DNA of 64,000 bases, taken from the NCBI RefSeq assembly GCF_029227915.1, contig NC_079885.1, forward strand, positions 4,092,001 to 4,156,000, read 5' to 3'. Below the pieces are notes generated by a model. The model was given only the letters and a program-made list of their open reading frames with translations, was not told the DNA's origin and did not search any database. Below, one piece after another: positions 39,156 to 51,385 of the stretch. Position 1 is the stretch's first letter. Each line of letters opens with the position of its first letter. Source of the stretch: Hydractinia symbiolongicarpus. Lineage: Eukaryota > Cnidaria > Hydrozoa > Anthoathecata > Hydractiniidae. A program made the position numbers and the translations under genes.

Positions 39156-40769
39156 TCCAATTGTCTCATTTGTCACATTCATAAGGTCAAAGTCCAAAAT
39201 CAGTTCAATTATGTCCCACAGTCAATCCTTTCACTGTTAAAAACGATGCAACCTAGTAAAATCAGAAAAATATCGCTAAATACATGTTGGTACGAATATG
39301 TGACGGAACCGTTGCAATTGAAACGGACTGATACCGTTACAGAGTCATTGAGATGTAGTTTTTAAAACTGTTTCTCTTTCTTCAGCGCGCGCTAACGGCT
39401 AGGATTGGTCCAACCGTAAAAAATGACTTATTTATCTAAATTTTTAAATGAAGCGCTCCAAACAGCGCCCAGTGTAATCGCTGAGTTGCGGCAATCATGT
39501 CAAATTAAGAAGAATGTTATTTCTTGGGTTCCAGTTGGTACACTTATCACATTTATTAGGTCACAGTCCAAAGTTATTTCAATTAAGTCCAAGAGTCAAT
39601 TGTTTCACTGTTAAAAGCGATATAACTTAATAATATCAGAAAAATATAATTAAATACATGTTGTTACGAATATGTGACGCAACCGTTGCAACTCGTTAGA
39701 AAGTCAATGAAATGAAGTTTTTGAAAATGTTTCTATTTCCTCAACGCGCGCTAACGGCTAGGATTGGTCCCACAGTACAAAAGGACTTATTTATCTAAAC
39801 TTTTAAAAAAAACGCTACCACAGCGCCCAGCGAAATCGGTAAATTCCAGCAATCATGTCAAATTAAGAAAAATGTTATTCCTTGGGTCAAATTGTCTCAT
39901 TTATCACATTTATGAGGTCAAAGTCCAAAATCAGTTCAATTAAGTCCCACATTCAATCCTTTCACTGTTAAAAGCGATGCAACCTAGTAAAATCAGAAAA
40001 ATATCGCTAAATACATGTTGGTACGAATATGTGACGCAACCGTTGTAACTCAAACGGATTTATACCGCCAGAAAGTCAATGAAATGTAGTCTTTGAAACT
40101 GTTCCTATTTATTTAGCGCGTGCTAACGGCCAGGATTGGTCCCACAGTAAAAAATGACTTATTTTGTATACATTTTTAAGTGAAGCGCTACCATAGGGCC
40201 GAGTGTAATCGCTGAATTCCAGCAATCATGTCAAATTAAGAAGAATTTTATTCCTTGGAGTCCAATTGGGTCATTTATCACATTTATAAGGTCACAGTAC
40301 AGAATCACTTCAATTAAGTCCAACAGTCAATCGTTTCACTGTCAAAAAAAATACAACTTAGTAATGTCGGAAAAAAATCACTAAATACATGTTGGTACGA
40401 ATACGTGAAGCAACCGTTGTAACTTAGGCGGATTGACACCGTTGGAAAGTCAATGAAATGTAGTTTTTGAAAATGTTTTTATTTCTTCAACGCGCGCTAA
40501 CGGCTAGAATTGGTCCCGCAGTACAAAATGACTTATATATCTAAACTTTTAAATGAAGCGCTCCAACCAGCGCCCAGTGTAATCGCTGAGTTGCGGCAAT
40601 CATGTCAAATTAGGAAGAATTTTATTTCTTGGGTTCCAGTTGGCTCACTTATCACATTTATTAGGTCACAGTCCAAAGTTATTTCAATTAAGTCCCAGAG
40701 TCAATTGTTTCACTGTTAAAAGCGATATAACTTAATAATATCAGAAAAATATCACTAAAAACATGTTGG
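39148..40769 (+). repeat. Large HOR, segment A' (second copy)
   Basis: The partner of 33,705-35,326 at offset 5,443. It begins inside a monomer at GGGTCCAATTGTCTCATTTG following AATTTGATTTCTT, where the first copy is preceded by AATGATATTTCTT. Private marks are kept, including the ATATAATTAAATACATG variant near 39,646 and the 15 bp loss near 39,690. It carries open frames of the satellite type at 39,423 and 40,510 that match those at 33,980 and 35,067. Confidence 0.87.
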
Positions 40770-41467
40770 TACGAATATGTGACGCAACCGTTGTAACTCA
40801 AACGGATTGATACCGCCAAGAAGTCAATGAAATGCAGTTTTTGAGAATGTCTCTATTTCTTCAGCGCGTGTAAACGGTCAGGATTAGTCCAACAGTAAAA
40901 AAAGACTTATTTATCTAAATTTTAAATAAAGCGCTACCACAGTGCCCAGCGAAATCGGTAAATTCTAGCAATCATGTCAAATTAAAAAGAATGATATTTC
41001 TTGGGTCCAATTGTCTCATTAGTCACATTTATGAGGTCAAAGTTCAAAATCAGTTCAATCAAGTCCTACAGTCAATCCTTTCACTGTTAAAAGCGATGCA
41101 ACCTAGTAAAATCAGAAAAATATCGCTAAATACATGTTGGTACGAATATGTGATGCAACCGTTGTAACTAAGGCGGATTGACACCGTTAGAAAGTCAATG
41201 AAATGTAGTTTTTGAAAATATTTCTATTTCTTCAACGCGCGCTAACGGCTAGAATTGGTCCCGCAGTACAAAATGACTTATATATCTAAACTTTTAAATG
41301 AAGCGCTCCAACCAGCGCCCAGTGTAATCGCTGAGTTGCGGCAATCATGTCAAATTAGAAAGAATGTTATTTCTTGGGTTCAAATTGGCTCACTTATCAC
41401 ATTTATTAGGTCACAGTCCAAAGTTATTTCAATTAAGTCCCAGAGTCAATTGTTTCACTGTTAAAAG
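40770..41467 (+). repeat. Two monomers present only in the second large repeat
   Basis: About 698 bp that separates A' from B' and has no direct counterpart between A and B. It contains ordinary units with GATTGATACCGCCAAGAAG, AGCGCGTGTAAACGGTC and a short AAATTTTAAATAAAGCGC stretch, then a unit with TTGTAACTAAGGCGG and an open frame at 41,255. Either the first copy lost it, as its 47 bp junction suggests, or the second gained it. Confidence 0.8.
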
Positions 41468-44400
41468 CGATATAACTTAATAATATCAGAAAAATATCAC
41501 TAAATACATGTTGGTACGAATATGTGACGCAACCGTTGTAACTCAAACGGATTGATACCGCCAAGAAGTCAATGAAATGTAGTTTTTGAGAAAGTCTCTA
41601 TTTCTTCAGCGCGTGTAAACGGTCAGGATTAGTCCCACAGTAAAAAACGACTTATTTATCTAAATTTTAAATAAAGCGCTACCACAGTGCCCAGCGAAAT
41701 CGGTAAATTCTAGCAATCATGTCAAATTAAGAAGAATGATATTTCTTGGGTCCAATTGTCTCATTAGTCACATTTATGGGGTCAAAGTCCAAAATCAGTT
41801 CAATCAAGTCCCACAGTCAATCCTTTCACTGTTAAAAGCGATGCAACCTAGTAAAATCAGAAAAATATCGCTAAATACATGTTGGTACAAATATGTGATG
41901 CAACCGTTGTAATTGAAACGGACTGATACCGTTACAGAGTCAATGAGATGTAGTTTTTAAAACTGTCTCTCTTTCTTCAGCGTGCGCTAACGGCTAGGAT
42001 TGGTCCAACCGTAAAAATTGACTTATTTATCTAAAATTTTAAATGAAGCGCTCCAAACAGCGCTCAGTGTAATCGCTGAGTTGCGGCAATCATGTCAAAT
42101 TAGGAAGAATGTTATTTCTTGGGTCTCAGTTGGCTCACTTATCACATTTATTATGTCACAGTCCAAAGTTATTTCAATTAAGTCCCAGAGTCAATTGTTT
42201 CACTGTTAAAAGCGATATAACTTAATGAAATCAGAAAAATATCACTAAATACATGTTGGTACGAATATGTGACGCAACCGTTGTAACTCAAACGGACTTA
42301 TACCGCCAGAAAGTCAATGAAATGTAGTCTTTGAAACTGTTCCTATTTATTTAGCGCGTGCTAACGGCCAGGATTGGTCCCACAGTAAAAAATGACTTAT
42401 TTTGTATACATTTTTAAGTGAAGCGCTACCATAGGGCCGAGTGTAATCGCTGAATTCCAGCGATCATGTCAAATTAAGAAGAATTTTATTCCTTGGAGTC
42501 CAATAGGGTCATTTATCACATTTATAAGGTCACAGTACAGAATCACTTCAATTAAGTCCCACAGTCAATCGTTTCACTTTCAAAAGCAATACAACTTAGT
42601 AATATCGGAAAAAAAACACTAAATACATGTTGGTACGAATACGTGAAGCAACCGTTGTAACTTAGGCGGATTGACACCGTTAGAAAGTCAATGAAATGTA
42701 GTTTTTGAGAATTTTTCTATTTCTTCAGCGTGCGCTAACGGCTAGGATTGGTCCCACAGTACAAAATGACTTTCTTATCTAAACTTTTAAATAAAGCGCT
42801 ACCACAGCGCCCAGCGAAATCGGTAAATTCCAACAATCATGTCAAATTAAGACGAATGTTATTTCTTGTCTCATTTATCACATTTTTGAGGTCAAAGTCC
42901 AAAATCAGTTCAATTAAGTCCCACAGTCAATCCTTTCACTGTTAAAAACGATGCAACCTACAATCGTTAACATAATATGTGGCAAAAATGTCAAATTCTA
43001 TAGAAAGTCCCCCCTCCCCCCGTTTTCATTGTTGAATGCTGGACCAAGCACGTACGAAACACCCAAGGCGTCCACAATACTTTCCTTCAACACTGAGAAG
43101 GGGGAAGGGGGCATTTACTGATAAGGTTTTGCCACAATATTATGTCAACGATTGTAGTAAAATCAGAAAAATATCGCTAAATACATGATGGTACGAATAT
43201 GTGACGCAACCGTTGTAATTGAAAAGGACTGATACAGTTAGAGAGTCAATGAAATGTAAGTTTTAAAACTGTTTCTCTTTCTTCAGCGCGGGTTAACGGC
43301 TAGGATTGGCCCAACCGTAAAAAATGACTTATTAATCTAAATTTTTAAATGAATCCCTACCACAGCGCCCAGTGAAATCAGTAAATTCCAGCAATCATGT
43401 CAAATTAAGAAGAATGATATTTCTTGGTTCAAATTGTCTCACTTATCACATTTATAAAGTCACAGTCCAAAATCAGTTCAATTAAGTCCAAGAGTCAATC
43501 GTTTCACTGTTAAAAGCGATATAACTCAATAATATCGGAAAAATATCACTAAATACATGTTGGTACGAATATGTGACGCAACCGTTGTAATTGAAACGGA
43601 CTGATACCGTTACAGAGTCAATGAGATGTAGTTTTTAAAACTGTCTCTCTTTCTTCAGCGCGTGCTAACGGCTAGGATTCGTCCCACAGAAAAAAATGAC
43701 TTATTTATCTAAATTTTTAAATCAAGCGCTCCAAACAGCAATCAGTGTAATCGCTGAGTTGCGGCAATCATGTCAAATTAAGAAGAATGTCATTTCTTCC
43801 GGTCCAGTTGGTTCACTTATCACATTTATAAGGTCACAGTCCAAAGTTACTTCAATTAAGTCCCAGAGTCAATCGTTTCACTGTTAAAAGCGATATAACT
43901 CAATAATATCGGAAAAATATCACTAAATACATGTTGGTACGAATATGTGAAGCAGCCGTTGTAACTTAGGCGGATTGACACCGTTAGAAAGTGAATGAAA
44001 TGTAGTTTTTGAAAATGTTTTTATTTCTTCAACGCGTGCTAACGGCTAGGATTGATCCCGCAGTACAAAATGACTTATATATCTAAACTTTTAAATAAAA
44101 CGCTACCACAGCGCTCAGCGAAATCGGTAAATTGAAGCAATCATGTCAAATTAAAAAGAATGTTATTTCTTGGGTCCAATTGTCTCATTTATCACATTTA
44201 TAAGATCACAGTCCAAAATAAGTTCAATTAAGTCCCACAGTCAATCGTTTCACTGTCAAAAGCAATACAACTTAGTAATATCGGAAAAAAATCACTAAAT
44301 ACATGTTGGTACGAATACGTGAAGCAACCGTTGTAACTTAGGCGGATTGACACCGTTAGAAAGTCAATGAAATGTAGTCTTTGAAACTGTTTCTATTTAT

Positions 44401-45296
44401 TCAGCGCGTGCTAACGGCCAGGATTGGTCCCACAGTAAAAAATGACTTATTTTGTATAAATTCTTAAGTGAAGCGCCACCATAGGGCCGAGTGTAATCGC
44501 TAAATTCAAACAATCATGTCAAATTAAGAAGAATGTTATTCCTTGGAGTCCAATTGGCTCATTTATCACATTTATAAGGTCACAGTACAGAATCACTTCA
44601 ATTAAGTCCAACAGTCAATCGTTTCACTGTTAAAAGTGATGCAACCTAGTAAAATCGGAAAAAAATCGCTAAATACATGTTGGTACGAATATGTGACGCA
44701 ACCGTTGTAACTCAAACGGATTTATACCGCCAGAAAGTCAATGAAATGTAGTCTTTGAAACTGTTCCTATTTATTTAGCGCGTGCTAACGGCCAGGATTG
44801 GTCCCACAGTAAAAAATGACTTATTTTGTATACATTTTTAGGTGAAGCGCTACCATAGGGCCGAGTGTAATCGCTGAATTCCAGCAATCATGTCAAATTA
44901 AGAAGAATTTTATTCCTTGGAGTCCAATTGGGTCATTTATCACATTTATAAGGTGACAGTACAGAATCACTTCAATTAAGTCCAACAGTCAATCGTTTCA
45001 CTGTCAAAAAAAAATACAACTTAGTAATGTCGGAAAAAAATCACTAAATACATGTTGGTACGAATACGTGAAGCAACCGTTGTAACTTAGGCGGATTGAC
45101 ACCGTTAGTAAGTCAATGAAATGTAGTTTTTGAAAATGTTTCTATTTCTTCAACGCGCGCTAACGGCTAGAATTGGTCCCGCAGTACAAAATGACTTATA
45201 TATCTAAACTTTTAAATGAAGCGCTCCAACCAGCGCCCAGTGTAATCGCTGAGTTGCGGCAATCATGTCAAATTAGGAAGAATTTGATTTCTTGGG
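41468..45296 (+). repeat. Large HOR, segment B' (second copy), contains transposon copy 3
   Basis: The near-identical partner of 35,327-39,155 at offset 6,141 over about 3.83 kb, including the transposon and the open-frame monomers at 42,018 and 43,696. After 45,296 it continues as GGGTTCCAGTTGGCTCAC, whereas the first copy continues GGGTCCAATTGTCTC into segment A'. This boundary is therefore an exchange point. Such long, nearly identical blocks imply a recent duplication, or an assembly that may have collapsed or expanded copies. Confidence 0.9.
42961..43154. mobile_element. MITE-like element, copy 3
   Basis: A 194 bp copy with TA at 42,959-42,960 and 43,155-43,156. I found no base difference from copy 2. 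It lies in block B' at exactly the 6,141 bp offset that relates B' to B, so the pair was created by segmental duplication. The C-rich and G-rich internal arms and the inverted ends are intact, apart from the shared mismatch near the inner end of the right repeat. Confidence 0.87.
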
Positions 45297-47999
45297 TTCC
45301 AGTTGGCTCACTTATCACATTTATTAGGTCACAGTCCAAAGTTATTTCAATTAAGTCCCAGAGTCAATTGTTTCACTGTTAAAAGCGATATAACTTAATA
45401 ATATCAGAAAAATATCGCTAAATACATGTTGGTACAAATATGTGATGCAACCGTTGTAATTGAAACGGACTGATTCCGTTACAGAGTCAATGAGATGTAG
45501 TTTTTAAAACTGTCTCTCTTTCTTCAGCGTGCGCTAACGGCTAGAATTGGTCCAACCGTAAAAAATGACTTATTTATCTGAATTTTTAAATGAAGCGCTC
45601 CAAACAGCGCCCAGTGTAATCGCTGAGTTGCGGCAATCATGTCAAATTAAGAAGAATGTTATTTCTTGGGTCTCAGTTGGCTCACTTATCACATTTATTA
45701 TGTCACAGTCCAAAGTTATTTCAATTAAGTCCCAGAGTCAATTGTTTCACTGTTAAAAGCGATATAACTTAATAAAATCAGAAAAATATCACTAAATACA
45801 TGTTGGTACGAATATGTGACGCAACCGTTGTAACTCAAACGGATTTATACCGCCAGAAAGTCAATGAAATGTAGTCTTTGAAACTGTTCCTATTTATTTA
45901 GCGCGTGCTAACGGCCAGGATTGGTCCCACAGTAAAAAATGACTTATTTTGTATACATTTTTAAGTGAAGCGCTACCATAGGGCCGAGTGTAATCGCTGA
46001 ATTCCAGCAATCATGTCAAATTAAGAAGAATTTTATTCCTTGGAGTCCAATTGGGTCATTTATCACATTTATAAGGTCACAGTACAGAATCACTTCAATT
46101 AAGTCCCACAGTCAATCGTTTCACTTTCAAAAGCAATACAACTTAGTAATATCGGAAAAAAAACACTAAATACATGTTGGTACGAATACGTGAAGCAACC
46201 GTTGTAATTTAGGCGGATTGACACCGTTAGAAAGTCAATGAAATGTAGGTTTTGAGAATTTTTCTATTTCTTTAGCGTGCGCTAACGGCTAGGATTGGTC
46301 CCACAGTACAAAATGACTTTTTTATCTAAACTTTTAAATAAAGCGCTACCACAGCGCCCAGCGAAATCGGTAAATTCCAACAATCATGTCAAATTAAGAA
46401 GAATGTTATTTCTTGGCTCCAATTGTCTGATTTATCACATTTTTGAGGTCAAAGTCCAAATTCAGTTCAATTAAGTCCCACAGTCAATCCTTTCACTGTT
46501 AAAAACGATGCAACCTAGTGAAATCAGAAAAATATCGCTAAATACATGTTGGTACGAATATGTGACGCAACCGTTGTAACTCAAACGGATTTATACCGCC
46601 AGAAAGTCAATGAAATGTAGTCTTTGAAACTGTTCCTATTTATTTAGCGCGTGCTAACGGCCAGGATTGGTCCCACAGTAAAAAATGACTTATTTTGTAT
46701 ACATTTTTAAGTGAAGCGCTACCATAGGGCCGAGTGTAATCGCTGAATTCCAGCAATCATGTCAAATTAAGAAGAATTTTATTGCTTGGAGTCCAATTGG
46801 GTCATTTATCACATTTATAAGGTCACAGTACAGAATCACTTCAATTAAGTCCAACAGTCAATCGTTTCACTGTCAAAAAAAAATACAACTTAGTAATATC
46901 GGAAAAAAATCACTAAATACATGTTGGTACGAATACGTGAAGCAACCGTTGTAACTTAGGCGGATTGACACCGTTAGAAAGTCAATGAAATATAGTTTTT
47001 GAAAATGTTTCTATTTCTTCAGCGCGCTAACGGCTAGGATTGGTCACACAGTAAAAAATGACTTAATTATCTAAACTTTTAAATAAAGCGCTACCACAGC
47101 GCCCAGCAAAATCGGTAAATTTCAGCAATCGTGTCAAATTAAGACGAATGTTATTTCTTGTCTCATTTATCACATTTTTGAGGTCTAAGTCCAAAATCAG
47201 TTCAATTAAGTCCCACAGTCAATCCTTTCACTGTTAAAAACGATGCAACCTAGTAAAATCAGAAAAATATCGCTAAATACATGATGGTACGAATATGTGA
47301 CGCAACCGTTGTAATTGAAAAGGACTGATACCGTTAGAGAGTCAATGAAATGTAGTTTTTAAAACTGTTTCTCTTTCTTCAGCGCGGGCTAACGGTTAGG
47401 ATTGGTCCCACCGTAAAAAATGACTTATTTATCTAAATTTTTAAGTGAATCCCTACCACAGCGCCCAGTGAAATCAGTAAATTCCAGCAATCATGTCAAA
47501 TTAAGAAGAATGATATTTCTTGGTTACAATTGTCCTACTTATCACATTTATAAGGTCACAGTCCGAAATCAGTTCAATTAAGTGCCACAGTCAATCGTTT
47601 CACTGTTAAAAGCGATACAACCTAGTATTATCAGAAAAATATTGCTAAATACATGTTGGTACGAATATGTGACGCAACCGTTGTAATTGAAACGGACTGA
47701 TACCGTTACAGAGTCAATGAGATGTAGTTTTTAAAACTGTCTCTCTTTCTTCAGCGCGTGTAAACGGTCAGGATTAGTCCCACAGAAAAAAATGACTTAT
47801 TTATCTAAATTTTTAAATGAAGCGCTCCAAAGAGCGCCCAGTGTAATCGCTGAGTTGCGGCAATCATGTCAAATTAAGAAGAATGTTATTTCTTGGGTTC
47901 CAGTTGGGTCACTTATCACATTTATTAGGTCACAGTCCAAAGTTATTTCAATTAAGTCCCAGAGTCAATTGTTTCACTGTTAAAAGCGATATAACTTAA
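45297..47999 (+). repeat. Mixed satellite monomers after the large HOR
   Basis: From about 45,405 to 46,340 the sequence matches 41,858-42,790 at offset 3,547, so part of B' is repeated again without the transposon. From about 46,380 the unit has TTCTTGGCTCCAATTGTCTGATTT instead of the 362 bp form that hosts the transposon. Further on, units resembling 38,530 and 40,010 appear, then a short-class unit near 47,160 whose intact site ACGATGCAACCTAGTAAAATC near 47,250 shows the transposon-free state. Open frames at 45,173, 45,565 and 47,792 are satellite by-products. Confidence 0.82.
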
Positions 48000-49914
48000 T
48001 AATATCAGAAAAATATCACTAAATACATGTTGGTGCGAATATGTGACGCAACCGTTGTAACTCAAACGGATTTATACCGCCAGAAAGTCAATGAAATGTA
48101 GTCTTTAAAACTGTTCCTATTTATTCGGCGCGTGCTAACGGCCAGGATTGGTCCCACAGTAAAAACTGACTTATTTTATATAAATTTTCAAGTGAAGCGC
48201 TACCTTAGGGCCGAGTGTAATCGCTGAATTCCAGCAATCATGTCAAATTAAGAAGAATGTTATTCCATAGAGTCCAATTGGCTCATTTATCACATTTATA
48301 AGGTCACAGTACAGAATCACTTCAATTAAGTCCCACAGTCAATCGTTTCACTTTCAAAAGCAATACAACTTAGTAATATCGGAAAAGAAACACTAAATAC
48401 ATGTTGGTACGAATACGTGAAGCAACCGTTGTAACTTAGGCGGATTGACACCGTTAGAAAGTCAAAGAAATGTAGTTTTTGAAAATGTTTCTATTTCTTC
48501 AACGCGCGCTAACGGCTAGGATTGGTCCCACAGTACAAAATGACTTATATATCAAAACTTTTAAATAAAACGCTACCACAGCGCCCAGCAAAATCGGTAA
48601 ATTCCAGCAATCATGTCAAATTAAAAAGGATGTTATTCCTTGGGTCCAATTGTCTCATTTATCACATTTATAAGATCACAGTCCAGAATAAGTTCAATTA
48701 AGTCCCACAGTCAATCGTTTCACTGTTAAAAGCGATGCAACCTAGTAATATCCGAATACTATCGCTAAATACATGTTGGTACGAATATGTGAGGCAACCG
48801 TTGTAACTCAAACGGATTTATACCGCCAGAAGGTCAATGAAATGTAGTCTTTGAAACTGTTCCTATTTATTCAGCGCGTGCTAACGGCCAGGATTGGTCC
48901 CACAGTAAAAAGGAGTTATTTTATATAAATTTTTAAGTGAAGCGCTACCATAGGGCCGAGTATAATACCTGAATTCCAGCAATCATGTGAAATTAAGAAG
49001 AATGTTATTCCTTGGGTCCAATTGGCTCATTTATCACATTTATAAGGTCACAGTACAAAATCACTTCAATTAAGTCCCACAGTCAATCGTTTCACTGTCA
49101 AAAGCAATACAACTTAGTAATATCCGAAAAGTCACTAAATACATGTTGGTACGGATATGTGACGTAACCGTTGTAGTTGAAACGGACTGATACCTTTAGA
49201 AAGTCAATGAAATGTAGTATTTGAAACTGTCTCTATTTCTTCAGCGCACGCAAACAGCTAGAATTGGTCCCACAGTAAAAAATGACTAATTTTATATAAA
49301 TTTTTAAGTGAAGCACTACCATTGGGCCGAGTGTAATCGCTGAATTGCAGCAATCATGTCAAATTAAGAAGAATGTTATTCCTTGGAATCCAATTGGCTC
49401 ATCTATCACATTCATAAGGTCACAGTCCAGAATCACTTCAATTAAGTCCCACAGGCAATCGTTTCACTGTCAAAAGCAATGCAACTTAGTAATATCGGAA
49501 AAAAATCACTAAATACATGTTGGTACGAATATGTGACGTAACCCTTGTAATTGAAACGGACTGATACCGTTAGAATGTCAATGAAATGTAGTACTTGAAG
49601 CTGTCTCTATTTCTTCAGCGCGCGCTAACGGCTAGGATTGGTCCCACAGTAAAAAATGACTTATTTTATCTAAATTTTTAAGTGAAGCGCTACCATTGGG
49701 CCGAGTGTAATCGCTGAATTGCAGCAATCATGTCAAATTAAGAAGAATGTTATTCCTTGGGTCCAATTGTCTCACTTATCACATTTATAAAGTCGCAGTC
49801 CAAAATCAGTTCAATTAAGTCCCACAGTCAATCGTTTCACTGTTAAAAGCGATACAACCTAGTATTACCAGAAAAATATCACTTAATACATGTTGGTACG
49901 AATATGTGACGCAA

Positions 49915-51385
49915 CCGTTTTAACTCAAACGGACTGATACCGTTAGAAAGTCATTGAAATGTAGTTTTTGAAACTGCCTCTATTTCTTCAACGCGCGCTA
50001 ACGGCCAGGATTGGTTCCACAGTAAGAAATGACTTATTTATCTAAACTTTAAAATGAGGTACTACCACAGCGCCCAGTGAAATCGGTAAATTCCAGCAAT
50101 CATGTCAAATTATGAAGAATGTTATTTCTTGGGTGCAATTGGCCCATCTATCACATTCATAAGGTCACAGTCCAGAATCACTTCAATTAATCCCACAGGC
50201 AATCGTTTCACTGTCAAAAGCAATACCACTTAGCAATATCGGAAAAAATTCACTAAATACATGTTGGTACGAATATGTGACGTAACCGTTGTAGTTGAAA
50301 CGGACTGATACCGTTAGAAAGTCAATGAAATGTAGTATTTGAAACTGTCTCTATTTCTTCAGCGCGCACTAACGGCTAGGATTGGTCCAACTGTAAAAAA
50401 GGACTTATTTTATAAAAAATTTTAAAGTGAAGCGCTACCACAGCGCCCAGTGAAATCGGTAAATTCCAGCAATCATGTCAAGGTAAGAAGAATTTTATTT
50501 CTTGGGTCCAATTGTCTCACTTATCATATTTATAAGGTCACAGTCCAAAATAAGTTCAATTAAGTCCCACAGTCCATCGTTTTACTGATAAAAGCGATAC
50601 ATCCTAGTAATATCCGAATACTATCGCTAAATACATGTTGGTACGAATATGTGACTCAACCGTTGTAACTCAAACGGACTGATACCGTTAGAAAGTCATT
50701 GAAATGTAGTTTTTGAAACTGCTTCTATTTCTTCAACGCGCGCTAACGGCCAGGATTGGTTCCACAGTAAGAAATGACTTATTTATCTAAACTTTAAAAT
50801 GAAGTAGTACCACAGCGCCCAGTGAAATCGGTAAATTCCAGCAATCATGTCAAATTAAGAAGAATGTTATTTCTTGGGTGCAATTGGCCCATCTATCACA
50901 TTCATAAGGTCACAGTCCAGAATCACTTCAATTAAGTCCCACAGGCAATCGTTTCACTGTCAAAAGCAATATAAACTAGCAATATCGGAAAAAATTCACT
51001 AAATACATGTTGGTACGAATATGTGACGTAACCGTTGTAGTTGAAACGGACTGATACCGTTAGAAAGTCAATGAAATGTAGTATTTGAAACTGTCTCTAT
51101 TTCTTCAGCGCGCACTAACGGCTAGGATTGGTCCAACAGTAAAAAAGGACATATTTTATAAAAAATTTTAAGTGAACCGCTACCACTGCGCCCAGTGAAA
51201 TCGGTAAATTCCAGCAATCATGTCAAGGTAAGAAGAATGTTATTTCTTGGGTCCAATTGTCTCACTTATCACATTTATAAGGTCACAGTCCAAAATAAGT
51301 TCAATTAAGTCCCACAGTCCATCGTTTCACTGTTAAAAGCGATGCATCCTAGTAATATCCGAATACTATCGCTAAATACATGTTG
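49915..51385 (+). repeat. 746 bp dimeric HOR, about two tandem copies
   Basis: Alternating monomers repeat at 745-746 bp. TAACTCAAACGGACTGATAC lies at 49,921 and 50,666; GGAAAAAATTCACTAAATAC at 50,241 and 50,987; ACTATCGCTAAATACATG at 50,620 and 51,365. The odd unit with ACTTTAAAATGAGGTACTACC (50,045) corresponds to ACTTTAAAATGAAGTAGTACC (50,790). The alternation continues less regularly to about 53,230. Confidence 0.8.
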
